A stretch of DNA of 64,000 nucleotides, taken from assembly GCF_028595285.1 (NCBI RefSeq), contig NZ_JAQQXQ010000003.1, forward strand, positions 124,001-188,000. The letters run 5' to 3'. Below the pieces are notes generated by a model that made no database searches, was not told where the DNA came from, and was given only the letters and a program-made list of their open reading frames with translations. The DNA is from Erythrobacter fulvus (lineage in GTDB: Bacteria > Pseudomonadota > Alphaproteobacteria > Sphingomonadales > Sphingomonadaceae). Every line of letters begins with the position of its first letter. Within the stretch, counting starts at the first letter, position 1. Positions 53,182-62,623 of this stretch are shown here, one piece after another. The position numbers and the translations under genes were made by a program.

Positions 53182-54132
53182 ATGAACTCGCCCCGGACTT
53201 TCGCAATGCTGGCATTGCTGGTGGCGGGCGCGATCGGGTTGGCGGTGTTCCTCCTGCGCTCTCCGGCCACCGCGCCGGAGAGCACGCCTGCACCGGCTTC
53301 AACGGCTGCAGCGACACCGGCCGCTTTCCAGCCGCCCGACGAGGCGAGCATCCCCGAAGGACCCGAAGGTGACGCGATCCGGCGCGGGCGCGACCTGTTC
53401 CTGCATACCGGCGAATACGCGCGGCCCTATGTCGGCAGCGGTCTTACCTGCGGCAATTGCCACCTTGATGCCGGACGAACCGCCAATGCCTCTCCCATGT
53501 GGGCGGCTTGGGGAATGTACCCTGCCTATCGTAGCAAGAACGACTCCATCAACACGATGGAAGACCGCATCCGCGGCTGTTTCGTCTATTCGATGAACGC
53601 ACAGGCCTCGCCCGCCGGCGTTCCGCCGCCCTATGGCGACGATATCTACCGCGATCTGGAAACCTATTTCGCGTGGCTCGCCACAGGTGTGCCGATCCGC
53701 ACCGAAATGCCGGGGCGCGGTTTCCTCAAGCTCGACATGCCAGCGGGCGGCGTCGACCAGCAGCGCGGCCGGGCCGTTTACGAGGAGCAATGCCTCGCCT
53801 GCCACGGCGAAAACGGCGAAGGCGTGAAGAACGACGACGGCACCTATGCGTTTCCGCCGCTATGGGGCCCGACGTCGTTCAACTGGGGCGCGGGCATGTC
53901 CAAGACCGCCAACGCTGCAGGCTTCGTGAAGGCCAACATGCCCTTCGGCAATGGCGGCAGCCTGACCGACCAGCAGGCGTGGGATGTTGCCGCCTTCATC
54001 ACCAGCCGCGAGCGCCCGCGTGACCCGCGTCAGACCGGCAGCATCGAGGAAGCCCGCGCGCGGTTCCACAAGGATGGCGACTATTACGGGCAGACCATCG
54101 ACGGCGATCTGCTGGGCGACGGGACGCCCTGA
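53182..54132 (+). CDS. TsdA-like diheme cytochrome c (thiosulfate dehydrogenase type)
   Basis: The 316-residue protein has a signal anchor (residues about 5-26), a proline/alanine linker and two c-type hemes. The first is CGNCH (C90, C93, H94); the conserved C133 in 'DRIRGCFVYSMN' matches the unusual heme-ligating cysteine of TsdA thiosulfate dehydrogenase. The second is CLACH (C204, C207, H208) with M253 in 'KANMPFG' as the likely distal ligand. TsdA joins two thiosulfates to tetrathionate in the periplasm. GGAGGAG precedes ATG 53182. It is unexpected inside a beta-oxidation cluster, 54 bp after the SDR gene. Confidence 0.8.
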   Translation: MNSPRTFAMLALLVAGAIGLAVFLLRSPATAPESTPAPASTAAATPAAFQPPDEASIPEGPEGDAIRRGRDLFLHTGEYARPYVGSGLTCGNCHLDAGRTANASPMWAAWGMYPAYRSKNDSINTMEDRIRGCFVYSMNAQASPAGVPPPYGDDIYRDLETYFAWLATGVPIRTEMPGRGFLKLDMPAGGVDQQRGRAVYEEQCLACHGENGEGVKNDDGTYAFPPLWGPTSFNWGAGMSKTANAAGFVKANMPFGNGGSLTDQQAWDVAAFITSRERPRDPRQTGSIEEARARFHKDGDYYGQTIDGDLLGDGTP

Positions 54133-54259
54133 GGCACAAGCGGGCGGCGCGTCCAGCCGCTGTTTTGACAGGCTTGTCTTCCCCTTCCGGACAGTGTCTC
54201 ATGTATGGCCAACGGGCAGGCGAACGGGCCTGCATACGCACCTTCGGGAGAGGAATTGC

Positions 54260-55132
54260 ATGAGCGGATACACCCAGATTACCGTCGCCAAGTCGGACGG
54301 CATCGCCACCATCACCCTCAATCGTCCGGACAAGCTCAACGCCTACACCCGCACCATGGGCGAGGAGATCATGGCGGCGATGGATGATATCGACGGCGAC
54401 GACGCGGTGCGCGCGGTGATCTTCACCGGCAGCGGCGAGCGCGCGTTCTGCGCGGGTGCCGATCTGACACCCGAGGGTGGCGGGCAGGTATTCTCGAGCG
54501 GTGACGAGGTCGAAAGCCTTTCCGACAGCCGGGTGCGCGACGGCGGCGGGTTGCTGACCCTGCGGCTGTTCGAATCGAAAAAGCCGCTCATTTCGGCTTG
54601 CAACGGTGTCGCGGTGGGTGTCGGTGCGACGATGCAGCTTGCTATGGACATCCGCCTTGCCAGCACCACCGCGCGTTACGGCTTCGTATTCGCCCGCCGC
54701 GGGATCGTGCCCGAGGCCGCGTCGAGCTGGTTTCTGCCGCGCATCGTCGGGATCAGCCAGGCACTGGAATGGTGTTACACAGGCCGGATCTTCGATGCCG
54801 AGGAAGCGAAGGCGGGCGGGCTGGTGCGCTCGGTCCATGCGCCCGAAGATCTGCTCCATGCGGCAAGGTCGCTGGCCAGCGAAATTGCCGAGAACACCTC
54901 GGCCATTTCGGTCGCGATGACGCGGGCGATGATGTGGCGGCTGTCCAGCACCGATCACCCGATGGAGGCGCACAAGATCGATAGTCGCGCGATTTATCGT
55001 CTGTCGCGCGGGGCCGATGCCAAGGAAGGCATCGCGAGCTTCCTCGATAAGCGCAAGCCGATGTATCCGGGCAAGGTCAGCGCCGACATGCCCGACTTTT
55101 ACCCGTGGTGGGACGAACGCCCTTATGAATAA
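54260..55132 (+). CDS. Enoyl-CoA hydratase/isomerase family protein
   Basis: A crotonase-fold enzyme of 290 residues. 'AFCAGADLTPEGGG' holds the first oxyanion-hole segment, and 'VAVGVGATMQLAMDIRLAS' with 'RYGFVFARRGIVPEAASSWFLPRIVG' (two parts) gives the second region with a catalytic-type glutamate (E in 'PEAASSW'). It hydrates enoyl-CoA or a related substrate. GGGAGAGGAATTGC precedes ATG 54260, and the longer frame upstream runs through the cytochrome gene. Its stop overlaps the MarR start (TATGAATAA), so regulator and enzyme are translated together. Confidence 0.9.
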   Translation: MSGYTQITVAKSDGIATITLNRPDKLNAYTRTMGEEIMAAMDDIDGDDAVRAVIFTGSGERAFCAGADLTPEGGGQVFSSGDEVESLSDSRVRDGGGLLTLRLFESKKPLISACNGVAVGVGATMQLAMDIRLASTTARYGFVFARRGIVPEAASSWFLPRIVGISQALEWCYTGRIFDAEEAKAGGLVRSVHAPEDLLHAARSLASEIAENTSAISVAMTRAMMWRLSSTDHPMEAHKIDSRAIYRLSRGADAKEGIASFLDKRKPMYPGKVSADMPDFYPWWDERPYE

Positions 55133-55625
55133 GGATGCGGGCCGGCTGGCCGGCTTTCTGCCTTACCAGCTCTCGGTCGCCTCCAATGCGGTCAGCGCGC
55201 TGATTGCCGAGCGTTATCGCAAACGCTTTGCGCTGAAGATCCCAGAATGGCGGATCATGGCGATACTGGGCGACGGTGCCGGTGAAGGGGGCGCGATGAC
55301 CCAGCGTGCGCTGACGGCCGCGACGTTGATGGACAAGGTCGCGGTTAACCGTGCGGTCAAGGTGCTGGAGGAACGCGGGCTGGTTGCGCGGGTGCCCAAT
55401 CCGGTCGACGGTCGCTCGCACCTGCTCGAACTGACGGACGAGGGCCGCGCTATCCATGCCGAGGTGATGCCGCTGGCGCTGGCAATCGAGCGTGAATTGC
55501 TGGCCGGGTTTGATCCTGCGGAAGAGCAGGCTCTTCGGCGTCTTCTGGCAGGTCTGCACGCGCGGGCGCGCGGACTGGCCGAGGCTGCGGGCAAAGCGAA
55601 GGCGGGGCAGGGCGGGATCGACTGA
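55125..55625 (+). CDS. MarR-family transcriptional regulator
   Basis: The 166-residue protein has the winged-helix core 'PEWRIMAIL', 'RALTAATLMDKVAVNRAVKVLEERGLVAR' (two parts) and 'NPVDGRSHLLELTDEGRAIHAEV', the MarR wing. ATG 55125 lies inside the last codons of the enoyl-CoA hydratase gene. A MarR regulator after a beta-oxidation enzyme usually senses an acyl-CoA or aromatic CoA-thioester. Target promoters cannot be read here. It faces tadC convergently with 26 bp between stops. Confidence 0.88.
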   Translation: MNKDAGRLAGFLPYQLSVASNAVSALIAERYRKRFALKIPEWRIMAILGDGAGEGGAMTQRALTAATLMDKVAVNRAVKVLEERGLVARVPNPVDGRSHLLELTDEGRAIHAEVMPLALAIERELLAGFDPAEEQALRRLLAGLHARARGLAEAAGKAKAGQGGID

Positions 55626-55651
55626 CCCCGCCCGCCCGTTCCGGCGGCGCG

Positions 55652-56668
55652 TCAGCCGCCCGTGATTGCCGAGTTGTTGATCAGCGCATCCGAGATCGAA
55701 CAGGCCGCCGGGCCGAGAATGACCACGAACAGCGTCGGCAGGATGAACAGGATCAGCGGCACCGTCATGATCGCCGGCAGACGCGCGGCCTTTTCCTCGG
55801 CACGCATCATGCGCTCGTTGCGGAATTCGGCCGACAGCACGCGCAGCGCGCTCGCCAGCGGGGTCCCGTAACGCTCGGTCTGGATCATGGTGGTAACCAC
55901 GCCCTTCACCGCTTCGAGATCGACGCGGTAGGCGAGATTGTTGAACGCCATCTTGCGCTCGTTGAGGAACGACAGCTCAATAGCGGTCAGCGCGAATTCA
56001 TCACCCAGTTCGGGATAGGCGCGGCCCAGTTCCTTGGCGACGCGGTTGAACGCGGCGTCCACGGTAAGACCGGCCTCGGCGCAGATCACCAGCAGGTCAA
56101 GCGCGTCGGGCAGACCCTTCTGGATTTCCTTGGTCCGCTTGGCCGCCTTGTTGCTCAGGAAGATTTCCGGGCCCTTGTAGGACACGAAGATAGCTCCGGC
56201 AAAGGCGAACAGGCGGGTCATCGGGCCCCAGTCGGGCCAATACTCGATGCCGTAGATCAGCAGTGCGGCGAGGCCGCCGATAACGATCGGCAGAATGGCG
56301 CGCGCACCGATGATAAGGAACGCCAGTTCCTTGTTGCGGTAGCCGGCATGGGCCAGCTTCTGTTGGATAACCTTGATCTGGCTTTCCTGCAGGACGTTGA
56401 GCTTGCCCAGGCTTTCCTTGACCTTGTCGGTCGTGTCGTTGCGCCGTGCAAGGCGCGTGCGCTTCTTCGTCGACGAAGTGACGATGCCCGCCTTCAGCTG
56501 TTCGCGCCGCGCTTCGAGCACCTTGACGCGCTTGGCCATCGGATCGCGGATGGTGACCGCGGCGTAGATCGCCAGCACCATTGCAAAGGCGGCGAGACCG
56601 GCAAGGATGGTCCCGACCATGATAACGTCGAAACCGAGCAGGGTAGGGCCGGCAGGTTGATCAAGCAT
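55652..56668 (-). CDS. tadC: Tad pilus platform protein TadC
   Basis: The 338-residue inner-membrane protein carries the GspF-like domain 'PDALDLLVICAEAGLTVDAAFNRVAKEL' (two parts) and 'MIQTERYGTPLASALRVLSAEFRNERMMRAEEKAARLP', diagnostic of TadB/TadC, with membrane helices at both ends (e.g. 'MTVPLILFILPTLFVVIL'). TadC forms the pilus assembly platform with TadB and interacts with the ATPase. It is the last cpa/tad gene, after tadB on the same strand. Confidence 0.93.
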   Translation of the reverse strand: MLDQPAGPTLLGFDVIMVGTILAGLAAFAMVLAIYAAVTIRDPMAKRVKVLEARREQLKAGIVTSSTKKRTRLARRNDTTDKVKESLGKLNVLQESQIKVIQQKLAHAGYRNKELAFLIIGARAILPIVIGGLAALLIYGIEYWPDWGPMTRLFAFAGAIFVSYKGPEIFLSNKAAKRTKEIQKGLPDALDLLVICAEAGLTVDAAFNRVAKELGRAYPELGDEFALTAIELSFLNERKMAFNNLAYRVDLEAVKGVVTTMIQTERYGTPLASALRVLSAEFRNERMMRAEEKAARLPAIMTVPLILFILPTLFVVILGPAACSISDALINNSAITGG

Positions 56669-56684
56669 GGCTGTGTTCCCCGGA

Positions 56685-57656
56685 TCAGATTTCGAAATTG
56701 ACCATCTTGGCCATGATCGCGACCCCGATGCCCATCCAGCACAGGCCGCCCAGGCCCGCGACGATCAGACGGTCATCGCTGAAGAAGCCGCCGAGATACT
56801 CGGGGTTAACCCAGTAAATCAGGCCGAAGACGATGAAGGGCAGCGAGCCGACGATATAGGCCGAGGCTTTCGATTCCGAGCTCATCGCCTTGATCTTCAG
56901 CTTCATCTGACCGCGCTTGCGCAGCACGTCGGCCAGGTTCGACAGAGTCTCGGCAAGGTTGCCCCCGGTTTCGCGCTGGATCGCGAGCGTGATGGTGAAG
57001 AAGTTGAATTCGGGAATCCCCAGCCGGTCGGCAGTGTCCTGAAGCGCGTCTTCCATGGTCTTCCCGACCTTGATGCGATCAACAATGCCGCGGAATTCGA
57101 TCCCCACCGGGCCAGGCACTTCCTGCGCCACGACGCCGAGCGTTTCGGTTACCGGCAGACCCGACCGCAGACCGCGAACGAGCAGTTCGAGCGCATCGGG
57201 AAACTTGCCTACGAAGGCGTTCGTGCGTTTGCCGATGAAGTACTTCACGACCAGATGCGGCACGCCCGCGCCCACAGCCATCCCGACCCCCAGCGACAAC
57301 AGCAATGCGCCGCTCTGCAGGAAGATCAGCACGGTCACGGCCAGTGCCAGCCCGATCGAGGAGTACATGTATTGCGAGACGCTCCAGCCCTTGCCGGTAC
57401 GATCAAGCCGCACCGCCAGCGCTTCCGCCCGCGAACCCGACCCGGCGACCTTGAAGCTCTTGGGCTTGCGTGCTGCGATGGCGCGCTTGAACTGGGCGTC
57501 GACCTTGGCATCGACGCTTTCCGAATGGCGGTAGCGCAGCGACTGCACCCGGCGCTTTTGCGCCTTGGTCACGCCCGATCCGGTCACCAGCAGGTAACCG
57601 AAAACAAGCGCCATGAAGATCACCGTAGTGATGAGCAGGGTTTGGATAAAGTCCAT
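56685..57656 (-). CDS. tadB: Tad pilus platform protein TadB
   Basis: The 323-residue protein has an N-terminal membrane segment, a basic cytoplasmic stretch, and the GspF-like domain 'FPDALELLVRGLRSGLPVTETLGVVAQEVPGPV' (two parts) followed by 'LAIQRETGGNLAETLSNLADVLR'. It is TadB, partner of TadC in the Flp pilus platform. It lies 16 bp before tadC. The 107 bp between it and cpaE contains no cpaF, which normally sits there. Confidence 0.93.
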   Translation of the reverse strand: MDFIQTLLITTVIFMALVFGYLLVTGSGVTKAQKRRVQSLRYRHSESVDAKVDAQFKRAIAARKPKSFKVAGSGSRAEALAVRLDRTGKGWSVSQYMYSSIGLALAVTVLIFLQSGALLLSLGVGMAVGAGVPHLVVKYFIGKRTNAFVGKFPDALELLVRGLRSGLPVTETLGVVAQEVPGPVGIEFRGIVDRIKVGKTMEDALQDTADRLGIPEFNFFTITLAIQRETGGNLAETLSNLADVLRKRGQMKLKIKAMSSESKASAYIVGSLPFIVFGLIYWVNPEYLGGFFSDDRLIVAGLGGLCWMGIGVAIMAKMVNFEI

Positions 57657-57763
57657 GCTGTTGCTTCCTGCCTAGTGCCGCGCAAACGCAGCCTGCGTTC
57701 TCGTTTCTGGCCCGCGGAGGGAAGGGCGGACTGTGCCGCACCTTCCTCCCGCAAGGGACCGGA

Positions 57764-59047
57764 TCATTCGGCTGCTTCGGTTTCGTGCTTTGCCTTCTTG
57801 GCAAGCAGCGACTTGAAGTCGAAACCACTGAGCAGCGATTTCTTCTCCTCGCCTCCCGACAAGGCGAGGTTGTCGACATCGGCACCGATGATGCGCTCGG
57901 CGATCTGGCGGATCGCCGCAGTCGCCTTGCTCGAACGGTTGGCATCGACAAATACCTGGCCCAGCTTGGCCGCATTGGAGGCCGCCTTGATGTCGTAAGG
58001 CACGACGAAGTCGACCTTACGCTCAATCGAGGCCTCGAAGTCTGCCTTGCTGATTTCCGCAAGGCTCGGCTGGACCTTGTTGGCCACGATCATCGGATGC
58101 GCGTGCGCCGCGTTGGTTTTCAGCCACGACAGGATGCGGATCGTGTCGCGCGCCGAGGCCAGCGTAAGTTCGCAGGTCAGCAGAACCAGGTTCACGTCAG
58201 CCATAAGCTGCGGGAAATTGATCAGCATGTTGCGCGGCAGGTCGATCACCGTCATCTCGAAGGCCTGACGGAATTCGTCCTCGAGCTGCACGAAGGCCGC
58301 GCCGTCGGTCATCAGCGGCTGGCTTATCGGTGCCTCGGCCGACAGGATCGACAGGTTGTCATTGGCGCGAACCATGGCGCGTTCAATGAACAGCGGGTCG
58401 ATGCGGCTGGGGTTCTCGATCGCGTCGGTCAGGCCGCGGCCCGGTTCGAGATCGAGCGCCAGCGCCCCGGTGCCGAAATGCACGTCGAGATCGAGCAGCG
58501 CAGTCGGCGACTTGTGCGCTTCGGAGAACAGCCACGCCAGCGAGGTTGCCAGCGTCGATGCCCCGGCCCCGCCGCGGGTGCCCACCACTGCGGTCGAGAT
58601 ATGGCGCCGCGCGGCGTCGGCATCGCCGCCCTTGGGGGACATGAACATCGCCAGCGCCTGGTTGAGCGCATCGTGTACTTGCTGTGCCGACAGCGGCTTG
58701 AGCAGATAGTCGTGGATGCCGCTCGCGAGCAGGTCGCGATAAAGGCGCACGTCATTGACCTGACCGATGGCGACCACCACCGTGCCGGGTTCGCACACCT
58801 CGGCCAGCGCGTTGATGTCGTTCAGCGGATCACCGCTTTCCGACAGGTCGACGACCAGAATCGCCGGGCTGGCGCTGACGGACAGGGACTGGACCGCGTT
58901 GCGCAGGCCGCCCTTGTTGCACTTCTCCGGTGCCCAGCCGAATTCGACCACCACCGGACGCAGAACGTCGAGGGCATTATCGTCGCAGATGAAGGCTGCA
59001 AACGGGTCACGGTTGCCGGGCAAGCCCGATTTCCAGGGAGCGTTCAT
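57764..59047 (-). CDS. cpaE: Tad pilus localisation ATPase CpaE
   Basis: This 427-residue protein has a receiver-like N-terminal domain (residues about 15-135, including 'ILVVDLSESGDPL' and 'GIHDYLLKPLSAQ') and a MinD/ParA-type ATPase with the deviant Walker A 'GTRGGAGASTLATSLAWL' near 155. 'LLDLDVHFGTGALALDLEPG' is the Walker B/switch region. CpaE places the pilus machine at the cell pole in Caulobacter. It starts at ATG 59047, 3 bp after the cpaD stop, and is followed by a 107-bp gap instead of cpaF. Confidence 0.93.
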   Translation of the reverse strand: MNAPWKSGLPGNRDPFAAFICDDNALDVLRPVVVEFGWAPEKCNKGGLRNAVQSLSVSASPAILVVDLSESGDPLNDINALAEVCEPGTVVVAIGQVNDVRLYRDLLASGIHDYLLKPLSAQQVHDALNQALAMFMSPKGGDADAARRHISTAVVGTRGGAGASTLATSLAWLFSEAHKSPTALLDLDVHFGTGALALDLEPGRGLTDAIENPSRIDPLFIERAMVRANDNLSILSAEAPISQPLMTDGAAFVQLEDEFRQAFEMTVIDLPRNMLINFPQLMADVNLVLLTCELTLASARDTIRILSWLKTNAAHAHPMIVANKVQPSLAEISKADFEASIERKVDFVVPYDIKAASNAAKLGQVFVDANRSSKATAAIRQIAERIIGADVDNLALSGGEEKKSLLSGFDFKSLLAKKAKHETEAAE

Positions 59048-59050
59048 GGC

Positions 59051-59737
59051 TTAGTTACCTCCTCCGCCGGCGCCGCCACCGGCGGTCGCATCCATAAGTC
59101 CACCCGCGCCCGTGGGCGGCGTTTCGCGATAGGTCGCGATCGCCTTGTTCGACGTGGCGATAACGGTTTCACCCGAGCCCTTCTTGCCTTCCAGCAAGTC
59201 CTGCGGATCGGCGATCATAGCGGCGAGGTTGCCGTTGACCGCACAGCCGTAGCCGGGGCTGACACCGTTGGTGTAATTCATGTCCGATTTGGCCGACCAG
59301 TCCGGGCATCCCGGGACAGAGGCGCTCGAACGGGTGATGACCACCCGCGCCTGACCGGGCTGCAATGCGCCGGCCGTAACCGGGGCCACGTCGCTGATCA
59401 TCAGGCCATAGCGTCCGGCCAGATCGCGGATTGCGTTCTCTACCGCCGGGTTCTGTCCGGGGTTTTCGATCGCGACGCGATCACCGTAACGCAGGTCCAT
59501 CGTCTCGAACCAGCCGTTGAGGCGCTGCTGTTCGGAGATCGGCAGGCCCGAAGTGCTGGTGTTCACGTCGAGCGTGAAGTTGGTGCGGTCCACCACCGGC
59601 TGCTTCGTGCTGTAGAGGCTGGTGTTGGTCGGCATACCGCCGCAACCGGCGAGGCCGAAGCCAAGCGTAAGCGCAAGGGCGAGGGCGGGCGCGCGGCCAA
59701 GCCGTCCGGCCAGTGTTTTGGGTCGTGCAACAGGCAT
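59051..59737 (-). CDS. cpaD: Tad pilus lipoprotein CpaD
   Basis: The 228-residue protein has a lipoprotein signal with the lipobox LAGC (C32), followed by a CpaD domain with 'GWFETMDLRYGDRVAIENPG' and 'PGCPDWSAKSDMNYTNGVSPGYGCAVNGNLAAMIADPQDLL' (two parts), both typical. A glycine-rich tail ends the protein. It works at the outer membrane with the CpaC secretin. The start at 59737 is preceded by AAAGGTGAG; longer frames lie inside cpaC. Confidence 0.92.
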   Translation of the reverse strand: MPVARPKTLAGRLGRAPALALALTLGFGLAGCGGMPTNTSLYSTKQPVVDRTNFTLDVNTSTSGLPISEQQRLNGWFETMDLRYGDRVAIENPGQNPAVENAIRDLAGRYGLMISDVAPVTAGALQPGQARVVITRSSASVPGCPDWSAKSDMNYTNGVSPGYGCAVNGNLAAMIADPQDLLEGKKGSGETVIATSNKAIATYRETPPTGAGGLMDATAGGGAGGGGN

Positions 59738-59756
59738 CTTACTCACCTTTCTTGCG

Positions 59757-61343
59757 TTAGAGGCTGAAACCCGGGGCCGCTGCATTGGCCTCGCGTTCGT
59801 CCTTGCGGTTCTTCTTGTCGGCCCGGCGCGGCTTGGCCGGCGCATTGGGGACGATCGCGGCCGGGTCGGCATCGCTGACCTTGGGCTGCGGTGCCTCGGG
59901 CTGCGAGGAGACCGGCCCCGGGCGCTGTTCGCCCGAAACGCCGGAATTGTTCTGGTAGCCCAGGAACTGCTCCAGCTCGCTTGCCGAACGATAGCCGTCG
60001 GTCGGCAGCTTGATGTCCTTCGCGTCGACCGGCTTGACCAGATAAGGCGTGACGATGATCACCAGCTCGCTTTCGCCGCGACGGAATTCGCGGCTGCGGA
60101 ACAGGTTGCCGAGGATCGGCACGTCACCAAGTCCGGGCGCCTTGTCGAGCACGTTCTGCGAATTGGCAGTCATCAGGCCGGCAATCATGAAGCTCTGACC
60201 CGAACCCAGCTCGACCGTGGTCTCGGTGCGGCGGATGGTAAGGGCAGGAACCTGGAAGCCGTTGAGCACCACTGAACCCTGCGAGGACAGTTCGGAAACC
60301 TCCGGGCGCACCCGCAGCGAGATCCGCCCGTTCGAAAGCACAGTCGGGGTGTAGGCAAGGCTGACGCCGAAATTACGGAACTCGATCGTCGCCTGGCCGA
60401 GGCCCTGCGCGACCGGGATCGGGAATTCGCCGCCCGCAAGGAAGGTCGCGGTTTCGCCCGAAAGCGCGGTCAGGTTGGGTTCGGTGATGGTGTTCACCAG
60501 ACCCAGCCGCTCCGACAGATCGAGCGCGCCCAGCATGTTGAGGCCGAACAGCTTGCCGAGACCGGCCAGCGAAGTGCCGCCATCGGAGTTGACCGCCGGA
60601 CCTTTGATCTCGGTGCCATCGGGGAACACGAACGAGGTCTGCGCTGCGCCGTTGCCGACGCCCAGCGGGCCACCGTAGTTAAATTCGGCGCCGCCGATCT
60701 GGCGACCCGTGCCGACACCGAAGCGGAACCCGCTGGTGCCGTCGGCGGTCTGCAGGTTCCCGCCAATTTCGCGCAGCAGCGAACGGCTGACTTCGGCGAA
60801 CTTGACGTTGAGGTTGACCTGAAGCGGCGTCGCGGTCTTGAGGCGGCTGATGACATTGGCGTCGTCACCCAGGAAGGCCTGCACCAGGCGTTCGGCCTCC
60901 GCGGCATCCTCGGGGTTACCCACTGTGCCGGTCAGCAGCACGGTGTTGGTACCCATGGTCGCCACGCTGATCTTGGCGTCGGGCATGGCCAGCGCCAGCA
61001 TCTGATCGACGCTGCCGATGTTAGAGCCGACCCGGATGTTGGCCGAGAAGATCACGTCGCCGCGTTCGTTGCTGGCGTAGATCGTGGTCTCGCCACCGGC
61101 GCGGCCGAAGACATAGAGCTGGCGCTGCGACTTGATCTGGACGTCGGCCACGCTTTCATTGGCGACGAACACATCGGTCATCGTGCCGGGCACGGTTACC
61201 AGTTCGCCCCGGCCGATCGACAGGACGATTTCCTGCGTCGGCTTGACGACCTGCTGCGCGGTGGCAGTGGCGGTTGGCACGGCTGCAAGCGGCGCGGCCA
61301 TCACGGCGGCGAGCAGCAGCTTGGCTTTCAAGTTGAGTTTCAT
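59757..61343 (-). CDS. cpaC: Tad pilus secretin CpaC
   Basis: The 528-residue protein has a signal peptide, an N-terminal 'VVKPTQEIVLSIGRGELVTVPG' domain, a BON/SAF-like region ('MLALAMPDAKISVATMGTNTVLLTGTV') and the C-terminal secretin domain with 'EPNLTALSGETATFLAGGEFPIPV' and 'VPILGNLFRSREFRRGESELVIIVTPYLV' (in parts), as in CpaC/RcpA. It forms the outer-membrane pore. GGGGAG precedes ATG 61343, and an upstream frame start at 61415 would place 24 unconserved residues before the signal peptide. A tail rich in proline and lysine, ending 'NAAAPGFSL', is longer than the secretin core. Confidence 0.94.
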   Translation of the reverse strand: MKLNLKAKLLLAAVMAAPLAAVPTATATAQQVVKPTQEIVLSIGRGELVTVPGTMTDVFVANESVADVQIKSQRQLYVFGRAGGETTIYASNERGDVIFSANIRVGSNIGSVDQMLALAMPDAKISVATMGTNTVLLTGTVGNPEDAAEAERLVQAFLGDDANVISRLKTATPLQVNLNVKFAEVSRSLLREIGGNLQTADGTSGFRFGVGTGRQIGGAEFNYGGPLGVGNGAAQTSFVFPDGTEIKGPAVNSDGGTSLAGLGKLFGLNMLGALDLSERLGLVNTITEPNLTALSGETATFLAGGEFPIPVAQGLGQATIEFRNFGVSLAYTPTVLSNGRISLRVRPEVSELSSQGSVVLNGFQVPALTIRRTETTVELGSGQSFMIAGLMTANSQNVLDKAPGLGDVPILGNLFRSREFRRGESELVIIVTPYLVKPVDAKDIKLPTDGYRSASELEQFLGYQNNSGVSGEQRPGPVSSQPEAPQPKVSDADPAAIVPNAPAKPRRADKKNRKDEREANAAAPGFSL

Positions 61344-61427
61344 TCTGCGGCTCCCCTCGGGTTGGCCTGTTGCCGCCTTTGACGAAAGCGGACGGAACTG
61401 ATTGTTCGTGACCATTGTCGATCCCCC

Positions 61428-62534
61428 TCAGAAAACCAGAGTCGAACCGGCGGCGGGCAGGGTCTGACCGGCGCGGCGCATCCCCTCAGCCTGGCTGCGG
61501 ACGATGCCTCCCGCGGCGGCCTGCGGGCTGACCGGGGTTTCCTCGGTCGCCTTGCCGCGGGTGACGCGGACGCTCGGACCCTTGTAGACGGGTTCGTTGT
61601 TGACCCTTGCCGACACACCGGGCGCAGCCGGGGTATATTCGGCCTGGCGGCTCTCGCCACGCTGGGGCGGCATGGTGGTGCGCTGGAACCGCGACACATC
61701 ACCGCCGGTCACAAAGGTCGCCCCCTTGTCGATCGGACGGGCCATCGCGGCCTTGAGCAGCTTTTCTTCCTGCTCGGGGGTCGCGCCCTCGGGGATGTTC
61801 ACGTCGCCCGCAGCAACAGCGCGTTCGAGTTCGACATCATTATCGGCCAGCGAACGCAACGCGAGGCTGAGCGTGCCGATGGTCTGGGCCACGGCGACCT
61901 TTTCCGCGATCTTGGGCGTCACTTCGAGCGTGACGGTGCGGAAGGCGGTGACGACGGTCTTGCCGTTTTCGTCGGTGGTGGTTTCGGTGGTCTGGTCGGT
62001 GGCGAGCACCCGCAGGTTACGGATCACCGTCTCGGCTGCACGCAGCGCCTGACCTTCGCCGTCGACCGTCTGGGTCAGGACGAGGTCGACCCTGTCACCC
62101 GGGAAGACGAAGCCGGCCACGCCGGTCATCGCCGACACCGGCACAGTCACGGCACGCATGCCCGGACCAAGCGCCGCCGCGAGGAAGCCGCGGTCGCCCG
62201 GGCTCACCAGCGAACCCTGGGTCACCGGCTCGCCGGCCGTGATCGGGAAGCGCACGACGGTGCCGAGCAGCTTGTCCATATCGGCCTCGCCGTCGATGAA
62301 GTAGGCGTCCTTGACGAGTTCCTCCGGCCAGGGCTGGAAGCCCAGGGCGTCGGCGGTGATGATTGTCCCCGCAGTCAAAGCGCGTTTTGCCACCAGCACC
62401 CGTGGGCCGGTCGGCTGGACCGCGGCTTCGGCTGAAGGGGCTCCGCCTCCGGCGAAGATGCTCCGTGCGGCAAAGGCAGTTCCGATCGCAATGATCAGAG
62501 CGCCGATCAGCAGAACCAGTTTCTTCCTATCCAT
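61428..62534 (-). CDS. cpaB: Tad pilus assembly protein CpaB
   Basis: This 368-residue protein has an N-terminal helix, then an SAF domain ('VLVAKRALTAGTIITADALGFQPWP') and a RcpC-like stretch ('MRAVTVPVSAMTGVAGFVFPGDRVDLVLT'), as in CpaB. It probably sits in the periplasm next to the secretin. A C-terminal extension of about 90 residues is low in complexity. It follows cpaA by 89 bp and precedes cpaC by 84 bp. Confidence 0.92.
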   Translation of the reverse strand: MDRKKLVLLIGALIIAIGTAFAARSIFAGGGAPSAEAAVQPTGPRVLVAKRALTAGTIITADALGFQPWPEELVKDAYFIDGEADMDKLLGTVVRFPITAGEPVTQGSLVSPGDRGFLAAALGPGMRAVTVPVSAMTGVAGFVFPGDRVDLVLTQTVDGEGQALRAAETVIRNLRVLATDQTTETTTDENGKTVVTAFRTVTLEVTPKIAEKVAVAQTIGTLSLALRSLADNDVELERAVAAGDVNIPEGATPEQEEKLLKAAMARPIDKGATFVTGGDVSRFQRTTMPPQRGESRQAEYTPAAPGVSARVNNEPVYKGPSVRVTRGKATEETPVSPQAAAGGIVRSQAEGMRRAGQTLPAAGSTLVF

Positions 62535-62623
62535 GGCTGAAATAGCCCCCTCGTAATCGCCCTAGGTTGGTTAGCGGGCAGGTATGGTTTCGATGCGTAA
62601 GCCCCGAGTGGTTAAAATCGGGT

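Noticed and set aside
57657..57763. Possible remnant of cpaF between cpaE and tadB
   Set aside because: The 107 bp translate to nothing resembling CpaF in any frame I checked.
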